This document shows, piece by piece, positions 18,039 to 27,474 of a stretch of 50,845 nucleotides of DNA (the stretch's first letter is position 1; every line of letters begins with the position of its first letter). Under the pieces are notes generated by a model. The model saw only the letters and a program-made list of their open reading frames with translations, made no database searches and was not told the origin of the DNA. The position numbers and the translations under genes are program-made. Source of the stretch: Candidatus Hodarchaeota archaeon (GTDB taxonomy: Archaea > Asgardarchaeota > Heimdallarchaeia > Hodarchaeales > YT1-039); the NCBI GenBank assembly GCA_016840025.1, contig JAEOTF010000325.1, positions 1-50,845 of the forward strand, in the 5' to 3' direction.

Positions 18039-18653
18039 CTAGAAGGCACAAATCGAATTTCGCATAGCAAGTATTGTCGCGGCACGGAAAATCTCTTTTA
18101 CGTTCTCACCATTAGCAGCACATGTTTCAAAGTAAGGTACTCTGTATTCATCAGCCGTTTTTTTGGCTTCTTCTGAAGAAACTTCCCGATTTAAATCTTT
18201 TTTATTACCTACTAGAATAAACGGGGTGCCTGGAGACTCTCGTTGCAGTTCACGAATCCAGTTAGATAAATCATAGAAAGATCCTCTATTGGCAAGGCTG
18301 AAGACGATGATTGCAACTTTAGTTCCTTTATAAAAGGAATCCCTAACGCACTCAAAGCGATCCTGACCCGCCATATCCCATACCACAAGTTTATTTTGTT
18401 TTCCTTCAATTTTAACAGGTAAGCAGGCGATGTCCACGCCAATCGTCATATTATAGCTTCCAGGAATACGTCCTGTTGCAAAAGCACTGCATAGGGATGT
18501 TTTTCCGACTCCACCATCACCAGCGATGCTTACTTTAATACCATTTGCTGGAGAGTCGGTGGGGATATAGCTCGTTTGAAATTGGGATAACATATTTTTT
18601 CTATCTCCAAAAAACTGATGATAAGTAGGCCAAATTGTCGGGTTGTAAACCAA
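18039..18653 (-). CDS. Rab/Ras-like small GTPase
   Basis: A 204-residue GTPase of the Ras superfamily. G1 is GDGGVGKTS (45-53), switch-I Thr lies in YNMTIGVD (T70), G3 is DMAGQ (93-97) with the catalytic Gln, G4 GNKKD (149-153) and G5 ETCAA (176-180). WDMAGQDRF and NWIRELQ make it closest in feel to the Rab family. The C-terminus (NSICAF) is not a CaaX or CC box, so prenylation is not predicted. M21 (MLSQFQTS) is an alternative start, which would remove a poorly conserved leader. A regulatory switch is likely; its effectors are unknown. Confidence 0.9.
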   Translation of the reverse strand: MVYNPTIWPTYHQFFGDRKNMLSQFQTSYIPTDSPANGIKVSIAGDGGVGKTSLCSAFATGRIPGSYNMTIGVDIACLPVKIEGKQNKLVVWDMAGQDRFECVRDSFYKGTKVAIIVFSLANRGSFYDLSNWIRELQRESPGTPFILVGNKKDLNREVSSEEAKKTADEYRVPYFETCAANGENVKEIFRAATILAMRNSICAF

Positions 18654-18858
18654 AAGGTCATATGCTATTACAATATTACCCGCATCCTCCTACTAATTCC
18701 ATCATCATTTGGGGCTTCTAGTGTGATATTATCCGGTCTAACTGGTTAGTCATCATAATTTTGATTAATAATACGGAAAAAAAGAAACTTATCCTTCGAT
18801 ATGACGGGATTGGTTTTATTTGAGATGTTCAGTTTTGATCCACAAGCCCAAGTGCACT

Positions 18859-18890
18859 TTACAGGGAAAATTTTTACAGGGGAAATTTTT
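18859..18890 (+). repeat. tandem 15-base-spaced direct repeat before the GTP cyclohydrolase gene
   Basis: TTACAGGGAAAATTTTT (18859-18875) and TTACAGGGGAAATTTTT (18874-18890) follow each other at a 15-base spacing, about 42 nt before the TTG start of the next gene. One helical-turn-and-a-half spacing fits a pair of protein-binding sites, but a plain duplication is equally possible. Confidence 0.5.
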
Positions 18891-18931
18891 CGCAATGAAA
18901 AAGGCATAAAGATGCTGCTTGGGATTTAATA

Positions 18932-19918
18932 TTGAGTAATAACAACCCTAAACACAATTATAACGGTCTTCCACAACGTGACGTACAGTCAGAGGAACCT
19001 ATCTTTCCTATTTCAATAAATAAGGTGGGAATCACTAACGTTCAAAAGATCATTCAACGCGAACGTTTAGGCAAAATAAACGTACTTTCCGCTACAATTG
19101 ATGTCTTTGTAGACTTACCGGCGTCACGGAGGGGAATACATATGTCGCGGGGCACTGAAGTCATTAACGAGGTCATCGAATCAGCTGTAAGGAGAAAAAT
19201 CACCGATTGTGAAATTCTTTGTGAGCGGATTGCTCGTGAGAGTCTAAAATGTCAAGATAATGCAACTCGAGCTGAGGTCGTCATGAAAGCCGATTATGCG
19301 CTTCCACGCGTTACCCCTGCTACAAACAAACCTATTCAGTCAACTTATGATCTTTATGCCTCAGCTATTGCAACAAGGGAAGATTCTGCTATTAAAGTCA
19401 AAAGAATGATCGGCGTGGGGGTAGTGGGTCTTACCGCCTGCCCATGTGGCCAACAGCTCTCTATTGATTATGCAGAGGACCTGCTTAAAAAAGAAGGTTT
19501 TACCGATGAACAACTCTTTTTTATAACCCAAAATTTACCCTTCTTGACTCATACTCAACGAGGTAGGAGCATCCTCAAAGTCTGGTTACCGTCAAATGAT
19601 TTACGGGTGGAAGCGGATGAACTAATAGATATAGTTGAAAATGCTGTTTCCTCTCCTATATATGAGCTCCTAAAGAGAGCAGATGAGCAGCATGTGATTC
19701 TTTCGGCTAATAAACGGCCGGTGTTTGTTGAAGATGTTGTTAGAAATATGTTACAGGGTTTTTTGAAATTATATAGACATTTGCCTGATGAAACTCTCCT
19801 AATAGCTAGACAGGAAAATTATGAGAGCATCCATCCTCACAATGCATTTGCAGAGCAAAAGGTTTTTTTGGGAGTGTTAAAGCAAGAAGCCGAAAAAAAT
19901 CATGCAACAACCCCGTGA
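18932..19918 (+). CDS. mptA: GTP cyclohydrolase, MptA / FolE2 (type IB) family
   Basis: A 328-residue protein starting at TTG 18932. It has the family motifs RGIHMSRGTE (~68-76) and LTACPCGQQ (~168-175) with the metal-binding Cys region, and a C-terminal EQHVILSANKRPVFVEDVVR. In archaea MptA converts GTP to 7,8-dihydroneopterin 2',3'-cyclic phosphate for methanopterin-type cofactors; bacterial FolE2 makes dihydroneopterin triphosphate instead, and the sequence alone does not separate the two. A PTPS/QueD gene follows after 12 nt, so they act in one pterin route. With a QueD partner, the FolE2-type product (feeding queuosine or archaeosine synthesis) must be considered. Confidence 0.88.
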   Translation: MSNNNPKHNYNGLPQRDVQSEEPIFPISINKVGITNVQKIIQRERLGKINVLSATIDVFVDLPASRRGIHMSRGTEVINEVIESAVRRKITDCEILCERIARESLKCQDNATRAEVVMKADYALPRVTPATNKPIQSTYDLYASAIATREDSAIKVKRMIGVGVVGLTACPCGQQLSIDYAEDLLKKEGFTDEQLFFITQNLPFLTHTQRGRSILKVWLPSNDLRVEADELIDIVENAVSSPIYELLKRADEQHVILSANKRPVFVEDVVRNMLQGFLKLYRHLPDETLLIARQENYESIHPHNAFAEQKVFLGVLKQEAEKNHATTP

Positions 19919-19930
19919 GGTCTGCTAAAA

Positions 19931-20389
19931 ATGCCAACCGTCACTTTAAATTATGATAAAGCATACATAGGCTTTGCAGCAGCCCATTTTCTTTCTGGAT
20001 TTGGTAAATGTGATCGCCTTCATGGCCATAACTATCGATTTAGTGTTACTCTTCGCGGCGAAATGACCGATGGAGCACTTATTGATTTTCAGGAATTGAA
20101 ACAGATTTTGTTAGAAGTTTGCTCAATATTTGATCATAAAATCCTCTTAGCTTGTAACTCAAAGAAGTTGACTTATTCGCTGACTTCTTCTACAGTGGAA
20201 GTCAAAGTTGGAGGAAAGGAGTACTCTTTTCCTGTGAATGATGTACACTTACTCGACATCGAGTCAACAACTTGTGAACATCTAGCAATCTGCTTGTATA
20301 AAGAAGTGAAAAAACACCTTACTCCTCTAGAACTACGCGTCCGTCTTGAAGAAACCCCTGGAAGTGCTTGTGAGTTTGGAGACTTCTAA
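19931..20389 (+). CDS. 6-pyruvoyl-tetrahydropterin synthase / QueD family protein
   Basis: A 152-residue protein with the PTPS signature: His ligands H19, H31 and H33 in AAHFLSGFGKCDRLHGHNY, the catalytic-type Cys27, then GALIDFQELK, FDHK and a late Glu in RLEETPGSACEF. QueD makes 6-carboxytetrahydropterin for 7-deazaguanine (archaeosine) synthesis; other PTPS forms make 6-pyruvoyl- or 6-hydroxymethylpterins. It directly follows the cyclohydrolase gene and is probably co-transcribed. The exact product depends on whether the upstream enzyme is MptA- or FolE2-like. Confidence 0.87.
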   Translation: MPTVTLNYDKAYIGFAAAHFLSGFGKCDRLHGHNYRFSVTLRGEMTDGALIDFQELKQILLEVCSIFDHKILLACNSKKLTYSLTSSTVEVKVGGKEYSFPVNDVHLLDIESTTCEHLAICLYKEVKKHLTPLELRVRLEETPGSACEFGDF

Positions 20390-20756
20390 ATAGTTTCAAA
20401 AAATCCATATTAACCCGAGCATCTTCAGGATAGCTATATTTTTCCATTCTAAAGAAATTAAGCTTGAGATATAGTCACATTTGATAGGTCTTTTGCCAGT
20501 AAACTTTTTTGTATGAATGTGACAAACAACTTCTCCTGCTTCCTTTATAATTAGGTCTCTTAATTCAGACTAATTTCGTGTTTTTACTAGATTAAAGCAC
20601 CGATGGTCACAAGAACGAGAAACCCCAGAGTCATCCAGAGATGTAAGTCCCTCAGAACCAGAATAATTATTAGATAAGTTATATACAAGTTTTACCATGC
20701 AATACAAAAAAGAAAGCTTTCAAAATTTTCATTAAAAGATTTAGGACGTCTAACTC
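20390..20756. other. intergenic region upstream of the liv operon
   Basis: About 370 AT-rich bases with a likely promoter near its 3' end (TATA element at 20679) and no supported reading frame or RNA. Confidence 0.4.
20679..20687 (+). promoter_or_regulatory. TATA-like element for the liv operon
   Basis: TTATATACA lies about 70-78 nt before the TTG start of the first permease gene. A transcription start about 25 nt downstream would leave a leader of roughly 50 nt. No operator is visible. Confidence 0.4.
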
Positions 20757-22520
20757 TTGGCAGACATACCCCCTTGGCAAATACTTCCTAGGCAAATATT
20801 CCTTAAATTGGAAAAATTTCTGAGAGGTACTGCCTCTCGAAAACGATTGATTGTACTCATTGTTCTTATAGCTGCCTTCCTTATTTGGATACCAAATCCT
20901 CCACTTATAGATATAAGGGGTACTTGGGATTTTCGTTTATTCGGAGCCTTAGAAATAAGTGTCCCTCATGTCATGAGCGACTGGAATCTCGCCCAAATAT
21001 TCATAAATAGTATTTTTGCTGGAAGCACATATGTTCTCCTCGCAGTTGGCCTCACTCTCGTCTATCGAATCCTCAAATTTGCTAATTTCGCTCACGCTGA
21101 ATTTGTTACCTTCGGAGCGTATATGGCATTTCTTGCTTTCGAAGCTGCTACCTCTATCGGCATAGATATTGGCACAGACCTCTTTTGGGGGGTTATGATT
21201 GCATTTTTCCTAACAGGTCTGTTGGGTGTTGCATCAGATAAAACCGTTTTTGGACCTCTAAGGAGACGTAATGCAGAGGGTATGACCATCATGATTTCGT
21301 CTATAGGTGTAGGTTTGATTATTAGACACCTAATTCAGGAGGTTTGGACTGCTGAATCAAAATTTTATGAAGCTCGCTTACCAGAATGGATTCCTGAAAA
21401 GATAAATTTCTTCAATTTTTTTGAATTTCCACTTCTTCCCGTACAAGAAGGAACATATGATTATCTACTTTTCCAGATTAGCGCAAGAGAGGCAGCTGCG
21501 GCTATTGCATATGACTTTAAATTCAATCTGTTTGGTTCCCAACTGTGCACATTCACTACGACTCCAATAAAGCTTTTTGTTATGCTTAGTTCCTTTCTCC
21601 TTGTATTAGCATGTCATTTCGTATTTACACGAACTAAACTTGGGAAAGCAATGCGGGCAACATCAGACAATCCTGATTTAGCTCAAGCTGCAGGAATCGA
21701 CATTAATCGTGTGATTACCCTTGTGTGGTTCCTCGGGGCAGGTTTAGCCGGCGCTGGTGGCATTCTTAGCCTTGTAGCTATCCGTAGAATCAACCCCGAT
21801 ACAGGCTTCAAATTACTCCTCTTTGCCTTTGCTGTGGTGATTTTAGGAGGGATTGGAAGCTTTTATGGTGCTATTTTAGCTGCATTCATAGTGGGATTTG
21901 CAGAGAACTATGGAGTGTATTTCCTAATGGGAATGCAAGAGAAGTATCCCATGTTTTCAGATTCACTCTATGAGTCTGAACCTAAGTTGGTTTTTCTTGC
22001 CTTACTTCTAATCCATTCTTTATTCTATAGTGTTTTCCTATTGTTCGTAGTTATAAAAGAGAGAGAGATTAAACATATGAAACTCTTAACCATGGGTCAA
22101 TACATGCTCACCAGCAGTTTAATTCTGATTTTGGATTATCGCTTCATAATTAATATCATTGAGCGAATATTAGATCAAAAATCAAACGTTGTAGAATATA
22201 TTTATGAGCTATTTAAATCAACCTTTCCTTTCACCATTCTTGTTCTTGTGCTTCCCCTCTTCTATGGGGTTTACCTAGCGCGTGTAGATGTTAGCAAGAG
22301 TAATACAAAATACGTGAGATCGTTAACTATTGGACATTTAATAGTCATCACTTGCTTAATCCTCAAGGTTGGTTTTCCCATCAAAATTGCCTCGCTTTAC
22401 CAGTTCTCATTCTCCGGTGGTTATAAACCTGCAATTGCTTTTGCAATTTTGATCATAACTCTCTTATTCAGACCTCGTGGTCTTATGGGACTGCCTGAAG
22501 AAGCAGGTAAGGAGGAATAG
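20757..22520 (+). CDS. livH: branched-chain amino acid-type ABC transporter permease LivH, with extra membrane block
   Basis: A 587-residue polytopic membrane protein starting at TTG 20757. The LivH core is clear: FINSIFAGSTYVLLAVGLTLVYR..., KFANFAHAEFVTFGAY (the NFAHGE-type motif), the coupling-helix region TRTKLGKAMRATSDNPDLAQAAGID and GAGLAGAGGIL. Usual LivH proteins have ~300 residues. Here an insertion of roughly 150-170 residues with several hydrophobic helices separates the core from the conserved end (LLFRPRGLMG, ~570). It imports amino acids or amides with LivM, LivG, LivF and a binding protein. The next gene starts 3 nt after the stop. Confidence 0.93.
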   Translation: MADIPPWQILPRQIFLKLEKFLRGTASRKRLIVLIVLIAAFLIWIPNPPLIDIRGTWDFRLFGALEISVPHVMSDWNLAQIFINSIFAGSTYVLLAVGLTLVYRILKFANFAHAEFVTFGAYMAFLAFEAATSIGIDIGTDLFWGVMIAFFLTGLLGVASDKTVFGPLRRRNAEGMTIMISSIGVGLIIRHLIQEVWTAESKFYEARLPEWIPEKINFFNFFEFPLLPVQEGTYDYLLFQISAREAAAAIAYDFKFNLFGSQLCTFTTTPIKLFVMLSSFLLVLACHFVFTRTKLGKAMRATSDNPDLAQAAGIDINRVITLVWFLGAGLAGAGGILSLVAIRRINPDTGFKLLLFAFAVVILGGIGSFYGAILAAFIVGFAENYGVYFLMGMQEKYPMFSDSLYESEPKLVFLALLLIHSLFYSVFLLFVVIKEREIKHMKLLTMGQYMLTSSLILILDYRFIINIIERILDQKSNVVEYIYELFKSTFPFTILVLVLPLFYGVYLARVDVSKSNTKYVRSLTIGHLIVITCLILKVGFPIKIASLYQFSFSGGYKPAIAFAILIITLLFRPRGLMGLPEEAGKEE

Positions 22521-22523
22521 AAA

Positions 22524-24407
22524 ATGAAATCGGACTGGATACCACTAATCCGCAAATTAATCATTCTTATTCTTACTGTGTCTTTTGTTTTTCTTCTATT
22601 TCTTTGGAATAAAGAATTTACAGTAGACTACTTCATTTATGTAGGGATTTTTGCCATCCTTGCTATAAGTCTGAACCTTGAATCGGGTTATTCCGGCCTA
22701 ACGAATTTCGGGGTGGTTGCCTTCTTCGCCATAGGTGCATACACTACAGCGCTATTCACTCTTGGATTCCCTGTCTTTGGTCCAAACATTGAATATTTTT
22801 GGGGTGACGCTCAGATCCAGAATCCAGGTCTTAAACTTCATTTTTTGCTCAGCTTGGCAATGGGTATTTGTGTTGCAGGCTTTGCCGGTTATTTAATTAG
22901 CATTACAACTCTAAGACTTAGAGAAGACTACCTCGCCATCGTTACTATTGCGACTGGCGAAATCTTACGAATCATCTTTCTACACGAGGATTGGATTCAT
23001 CCCCCCGGTAAAGGGGTGGCAATGGGTGGATTTCGGGGCCTAAGGATAGATAATCCTTTTAGATCAGGATTTGATATAATTCCTGAATTGACTATTCGTA
23101 TTTTTGGATGGACCATTCACATTCCAAATTTCTTTGTTCGCATTAAAGGAGACTATGAATGGTCTATTCTTGGACGGACGGTTTCCTTTGAAGAAGATTT
23201 CTTTGTTCGACTTGCTTTTCTTGGTTTAATTGTGATATTTCTTTGCCTTACGCTTATTTTTGCCCAAACTCTTGTTAATTCTCCTTTTGGGCGAGTCATG
23301 AGAGGTCTCAGAGAAGATACAGTAGCAACAGAGGCACTCGGAAAAGATACAATGCGATTCAAGAGCCTCATTTTTATCGTTGGGTCAGGAATTGCAGGTC
23401 TTGCGGGTGGTCTCTACGGCTATTACTTCACACTCGTCAACCCTGATTCTTTTATTCCAACTCTGACATTCACTATATGGATAATGATGATAATCGGAGG
23501 GAAAGCAAATAATTACTCAGTTATATTAGGTGCAACGCTGATAACCTTCCTCGAACGAAGTGCGCGTATGATGCAAGGCTGGAGAGAGGAGCCACCCTTT
23601 GCAATAAAGATTCCCCAGCTTGAAAGACTGTATATATTTAAAACAGATGTAGATGAGGCAACTCTCATTTTACCGCCAGATATTCTTACATTGACTATTA
23701 TTGGTGGCTTAGTCGTGCTTGGATGCTATACTACAATCCACATTCTCAAAGAAAGAGAGAGGCTAGCTAAAATGAGAAGGAATCTTCTATTAGTGTTAGC
23801 ATTCGTGACCATTGCCGCCGCATTATTATCTATACTGCTTTTCGCGCAATTGAAAGCGGATTTAGTATTTACTAACCTCGCAGAGCTCACATCGCCGATT
23901 TATCTTATTATTTTGTTGTTTCCTACAATTATCCTCGGTATTCTCTATGCGGGTGGTCTACAGCGGATAAGAAAAGCTTATTCTTGGGCGGAAACAGCTT
24001 TATATGTTGCCTTCATTATACCAATCCTTCTATACGGCTTCCTTTTTCTTTGGAACATAGAATCAGATATAAAACTAGAATTCCTACGAGAACGTCAACT
24101 AGATATTAGCTTCACGATACTGTTCTCAATATTCCCCTTAATCCTTCTACTCGGATTGTACATAGGTGTACAGCGGTCATCACAATTGGTTTTTGAGCAG
24201 TTAAGATCTACACTGCTTATCCTTTGTGGATTTGCATCAGTTTGGTTTGTGATCATTATCGCATTAATGTTACCTGTCGACCCTAATAACTTTCGGTTGA
24301 TCTTAACCGGTATTCTTTTAGTCTTATTTGTTATGTTTCGTCCCCAGGGCATGATTCCCGAAAGACCCCTCTCAATTCCCTATGAGAAAACAGGTGACTT
24401 AGCATGA
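22524..24407 (+). CDS. livM: branched-chain amino acid-type ABC transporter permease LivM, with extra membrane block
   Basis: A 627-residue polytopic membrane protein preceded by a good Shine-Dalgarno (GGAGG at 22511). The LivM core shows YVGIFAILAISLNLESGYSG with LTNFGVVAFFAIGAY, LREDYLAIVTIATGEILR, and SPFGRVMRGLREDTVATEALG. As in the neighbouring LivH, a hydrophobic segment of about 200 residues (~410-605) is inserted before the conserved end (LFVMFRPQGMIPE). Typical LivM proteins have 300-450 residues. The stop overlaps the livG start by 4 nt. Confidence 0.93.
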   Translation: MKSDWIPLIRKLIILILTVSFVFLLFLWNKEFTVDYFIYVGIFAILAISLNLESGYSGLTNFGVVAFFAIGAYTTALFTLGFPVFGPNIEYFWGDAQIQNPGLKLHFLLSLAMGICVAGFAGYLISITTLRLREDYLAIVTIATGEILRIIFLHEDWIHPPGKGVAMGGFRGLRIDNPFRSGFDIIPELTIRIFGWTIHIPNFFVRIKGDYEWSILGRTVSFEEDFFVRLAFLGLIVIFLCLTLIFAQTLVNSPFGRVMRGLREDTVATEALGKDTMRFKSLIFIVGSGIAGLAGGLYGYYFTLVNPDSFIPTLTFTIWIMMIIGGKANNYSVILGATLITFLERSARMMQGWREEPPFAIKIPQLERLYIFKTDVDEATLILPPDILTLTIIGGLVVLGCYTTIHILKERERLAKMRRNLLLVLAFVTIAAALLSILLFAQLKADLVFTNLAELTSPIYLIILLFPTIILGILYAGGLQRIRKAYSWAETALYVAFIIPILLYGFLFLWNIESDIKLEFLRERQLDISFTILFSIFPLILLLGLYIGVQRSSQLVFEQLRSTLLILCGFASVWFVIIIALMLPVDPNNFRLILTGILLVLFVMFRPQGMIPERPLSIPYEKTGDLA

Positions 24408-25171
24408 ATGAAATTTTCAATGCAGAAAACGTTTCTAAAAGCTTTGGCGGAGTAAAAGCCCTGAATAGTGTCTCCATTCAAGTTCAGAAATCTTCAATCA
24501 TAGGATTGATTGGCCCCAATGGATCTGGAAAGACGACTTTCTTCAATGTAACCACTGGTTGGTTGTCAAATGAAAATGAAGCTGGATCTGTGTCGTTTGA
24601 AAATGAGCGGATAGACGAGTTAAAGCCTCATGAAATTTCATTAAAAGGATTATATAGGACATTTCAAAAAACACGAATTTTTCTGAACTTGACTACACTA
24701 GATAATATGCTTCTGTCTGCCCAAAAGCAGAGGGGAGAAAGCTTTCTATCCATCTTCTTTCAGAGAAAGAAATGGAAAAGACAAGAAAAGGAAATCAGAG
24801 ATCGAGCCATGGAAATTTTGGCGTTCCTTGAGATAGATCGGCTGGCAGATGAACCTGCTCAAAACCTTTCGGGCGGACAACAGAAACTTTTGGCTTTGGG
24901 TCGAGTATTGATGGCGACACAGAAAATGGTTCTTTTAGATGAACCTGTTGCTGGTGTAAACCCCACTCTTGCTCTTAAAATCTTTGATCGGATTGTTCAA
25001 TTGAAAGAGGAACAAAACATCACCTTTTTGATTATAGAACATAATATGGATGTTATTATGGCCTTCTGTGATGAAATTGTTGTATTACACCGAGGAGAAG
25101 TACTTACGAAGGGTAAAGCAGCCGAAATTAAAGCAGACAGAAATGTTGTAGAAGCGTACCTTGGTGGGTGA
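24404..25171 (+). CDS. livG: ABC transporter ATP-binding protein LivG
   Basis: A 255-residue ABC ATPase. Walker A is GPNGSGKT (37-44), the Q-loop lies in YRTFQKTRIF, the signature is LSGGQQKL, Walker B MVLLDEPVAGVNP with the LivG-type insert, and the H-loop IIEHNMDVIM. GVNP after Walker B and the EHNMD motif distinguish LivG from LivF. It powers the Liv importer with LivF. Start and stop both overlap neighbours by 4 nt, showing tight translational coupling. Confidence 0.95.
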   Translation: MNEIFNAENVSKSFGGVKALNSVSIQVQKSSIIGLIGPNGSGKTTFFNVTTGWLSNENEAGSVSFENERIDELKPHEISLKGLYRTFQKTRIFLNLTTLDNMLLSAQKQRGESFLSIFFQRKKWKRQEKEIRDRAMEILAFLEIDRLADEPAQNLSGGQQKLLALGRVLMATQKMVLLDEPVAGVNPTLALKIFDRIVQLKEEQNITFLIIEHNMDVIMAFCDEIVVLHRGEVLTKGKAAEIKADRNVVEAYLGG

Positions 25172-25881
25172 AATCAATTTCCTTGATAGTTGAAGACTTA
25201 TGTTCGGGCTATGGAAGAACCGAAATAGTCCATAATATCAGCTTATTTGTCGAACCAAGTGAAATAGTCACTGTAATTGGACCCAACGGATCTGGGAAAA
25301 GCACATTAGTAAAGACGATTTTTGGGCTCCTGAAAACATTTAGGGGTAAAGTTACCTTTGACGGAAAAGAGATTACGAATTTAAGACCAGACCTCATATT
25401 ACAGGCAGGTATAGGTTATGTTCCCCAACTAAACAGCGTTTTTCCTACTTTGACTGTTCGGGAAAACCTCGAAATGGGCGCTTTTACACGAACAGACCCA
25501 TGGGAAGAAGATTTGGACGTAATCCTCGAAATCTTCCCTATTCTCGCTCAGCTCCAAAAAGTGAGGGCTTGTAACTTGAGCGGAGGTGAAAAGCAAATGT
25601 TGGCTCTTTCTCGGGCACTTCTGACCCGTCCAAAATTACTACTCCTCGATGAACCCACTGCGGCGCTGGCACCTGTTCTCGTTGATGAAATACTTGAAAG
25701 ACTTATCGATCTAAGGAAGCAGCAAAAGACTTCTATTTTTTTGATCGAACAGAACGCAAGGAAATCGCTTGCAATCTCTGACCGTGGATACGTTCTTGTA
25801 ATGGGTAAAAAGGCTCATGAAGGGTCCGCCTCAGAACTTTTGGATGTTGACGAAATCGGACGGCTCTATCTTGGAAAATAG
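25168..25881 (+). CDS. livF: ABC transporter ATP-binding protein LivF
   Basis: A 237-residue ABC ATPase starting at GTG 25168, overlapping the livG stop. Walker A is GPNGSGKST (38-46), then the Q-loop region GIGYVPQLNSVFPTLTV, signature LSGGEKQ, Walker B LLLLDEPTAALAP and H-loop LIEQNARKSLAISDRGYVL, typical of LivF. It is the last gene of the livHMGF operon and is convergent with the binding-protein gene (150 nt gap). Confidence 0.95.
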   Translation: MKSISLIVEDLCSGYGRTEIVHNISLFVEPSEIVTVIGPNGSGKSTLVKTIFGLLKTFRGKVTFDGKEITNLRPDLILQAGIGYVPQLNSVFPTLTVRENLEMGAFTRTDPWEEDLDVILEIFPILAQLQKVRACNLSGGEKQMLALSRALLTRPKLLLLDEPTAALAPVLVDEILERLIDLRKQQKTSIFLIEQNARKSLAISDRGYVLVMGKKAHEGSASELLDVDEIGRLYLGK

Positions 25882-26031
25882 CTTGTTTTGAGCGAATTCA
25901 ATTAATATCCTCAAACAAAGAATCAAAGTTGATAAAAAATTAAAATAAATCTTTAGGATGCTCTGTTAGTAATACTAAGAGAAAAAAAGTAGAAAAAAGG
26001 GGGGTAAGGTGTTATGTTGTCACTTAGTTCT

Positions 26032-27474
26032 TTAACGTCGTTTCCGTTGCATAATCAAAGTTGCGGCGAATGTAAGAGAAATTAGGATTACGTACATCTC
26101 AAACCCAGGGATACCACCGTCTTCTGACGATTCTGCTTCTGACTCTGTTGTTGACTCTGGCATTGTAGTTGTTGTCGTTGTTGTTTCTCCTCCGCATTCA
26201 CCCATATATGTTGGGTTGGCAACCGTTATGTCGACACCATCTGCGCTAGTCCACATTCCCATTGGAGTGAACTCCCAGCAATCACCACTTGAGTGTTCAG
26301 TGACTTCCCAGAGAATGTAACTTCCACCTACGTCTCCATATTGGTCAAAAGTCTTATCACCGGTGGCCCCCATCCAGCCTACGTTGACTGTATCGAGGGC
26401 AGTCTTGATTGCAGCCCCGTCATAGGTACCAGCCTCGACGATAGCATCAACCGCGAGCATTACTGCGTCATAGGCGTAATCCCCGTAGATTCCAGGGGTT
26501 GCAGTCGCACCGAATTTCTCTTGGAAGTAACCCAGAAACTCCTGATATTCACCTGTGGTGGTATTACTGAAGGGTTTCGTACCAATCATACCCACCATGG
26601 CTGAGCCAACACCAGTTGCTACATCAAAGATCGCTGCGTCAGCGATACCTTCTGCACAGACCCAAGGGCTAGTGATTCCCTGAAGCGCAGCCTCAGTGAA
26701 GATGACCGCTCCGTCATCTGCATAAGAAACATCCATGATGACATCGATTGTTCCAGCGTCTTCCGCAGCCTTGAGGGCGCTCAATTCCGTGTCAAAACTT
26801 GTCGCGGTCTCCACATATGGGAGGTCTAGTTCAATGGTGCCTCCAAGTGCTATAAATGTTTCATTGAAGACTGTGGCAAATCCCAGACCGTAAGAATTGT
26901 CCAAATAGATCATCGCAGCATTTCTGTATCCCGATTCATATGCAAGAGCCGCTAAAGCATCTCCTTGCAGCTTGTCCATGGGTACTACCCGGTACGTATA
27001 GTCTCCAGCATCTGTTGTTATAGCCGGTGAAGTGCTTGCGTAACTGATGAGAACCACCTGATTAGGATCGGTATATCCATCTGCAGCCAGCGTAACTGAA
27101 CTACCAGCGGCTCCAATGATGACTTCACAACCAAGATTGGTTATCAAGTCTGTTACTATAGCTACGGCTTTTGTAGGATCGGTTTCAGTGTCTCGTACAA
27201 CTATGTCAATCGTTTGATTGTCCAGTTTAGCAATCCGATCGGCTTCGCTCCATTTTGTATTAACCACCCATTCAGCTAGTTCTGCGCCTTGTATCATTCC
27301 GGGTCCATAGGCTCCTAGGCCGCCTGTAACGGGCACTATGAAGCCTATGTTAATCTCCTCGGTAAATGCAGCTGTGGAAGCTTTTGTTTCCATCGTTTTA
27401 TTCGAATTGACGAAAAGCATTGCTCCCAAGAGTGCGCAGACCAAAACTAGCTGTTTGGTCCTATATTTTTTCAT
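26032..27474 (-). CDS. livK: Liv-type ABC transporter substrate-binding protein with C-terminal sorting-type anchor
   Basis: A 480-residue type I periplasmic-binding-fold protein. The N-terminal signal segment (~8-22) is followed by NIGFIVPVTGGLGAYGPGMIQG, VDIVVRDTETDPTKAV and the two-lobed fold with AALAYESGYRNAAMIYLDNSYG. After ~430 there is a Thr/Ser/Glu-rich linker, then GGIPGFEMYV, a membrane helix and the basic end MQRKRR. That tail looks like an archaeal PGF-CTERM-type signal for archaeosortase processing, here with PGFE. A Shine-Dalgarno (AGGAGG) lies ~12 nt before the ATG. It should deliver amino acids or amides to LivHM, although it is convergent with that operon. Confidence 0.93.
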   Translation of the reverse strand: MKKYRTKQLVLVCALLGAMLFVNSNKTMETKASTAAFTEEINIGFIVPVTGGLGAYGPGMIQGAELAEWVVNTKWSEADRIAKLDNQTIDIVVRDTETDPTKAVAIVTDLITNLGCEVIIGAAGSSVTLAADGYTDPNQVVLISYASTSPAITTDAGDYTYRVVPMDKLQGDALAALAYESGYRNAAMIYLDNSYGLGFATVFNETFIALGGTIELDLPYVETATSFDTELSALKAAEDAGTIDVIMDVSYADDGAVIFTEAALQGITSPWVCAEGIADAAIFDVATGVGSAMVGMIGTKPFSNTTTGEYQEFLGYFQEKFGATATPGIYGDYAYDAVMLAVDAIVEAGTYDGAAIKTALDTVNVGWMGATGDKTFDQYGDVGGSYILWEVTEHSSGDCWEFTPMGMWTSADGVDITVANPTYMGECGGETTTTTTTMPESTTESEAESSEDGGIPGFEMYVILISLTFAATLIMQRKRR

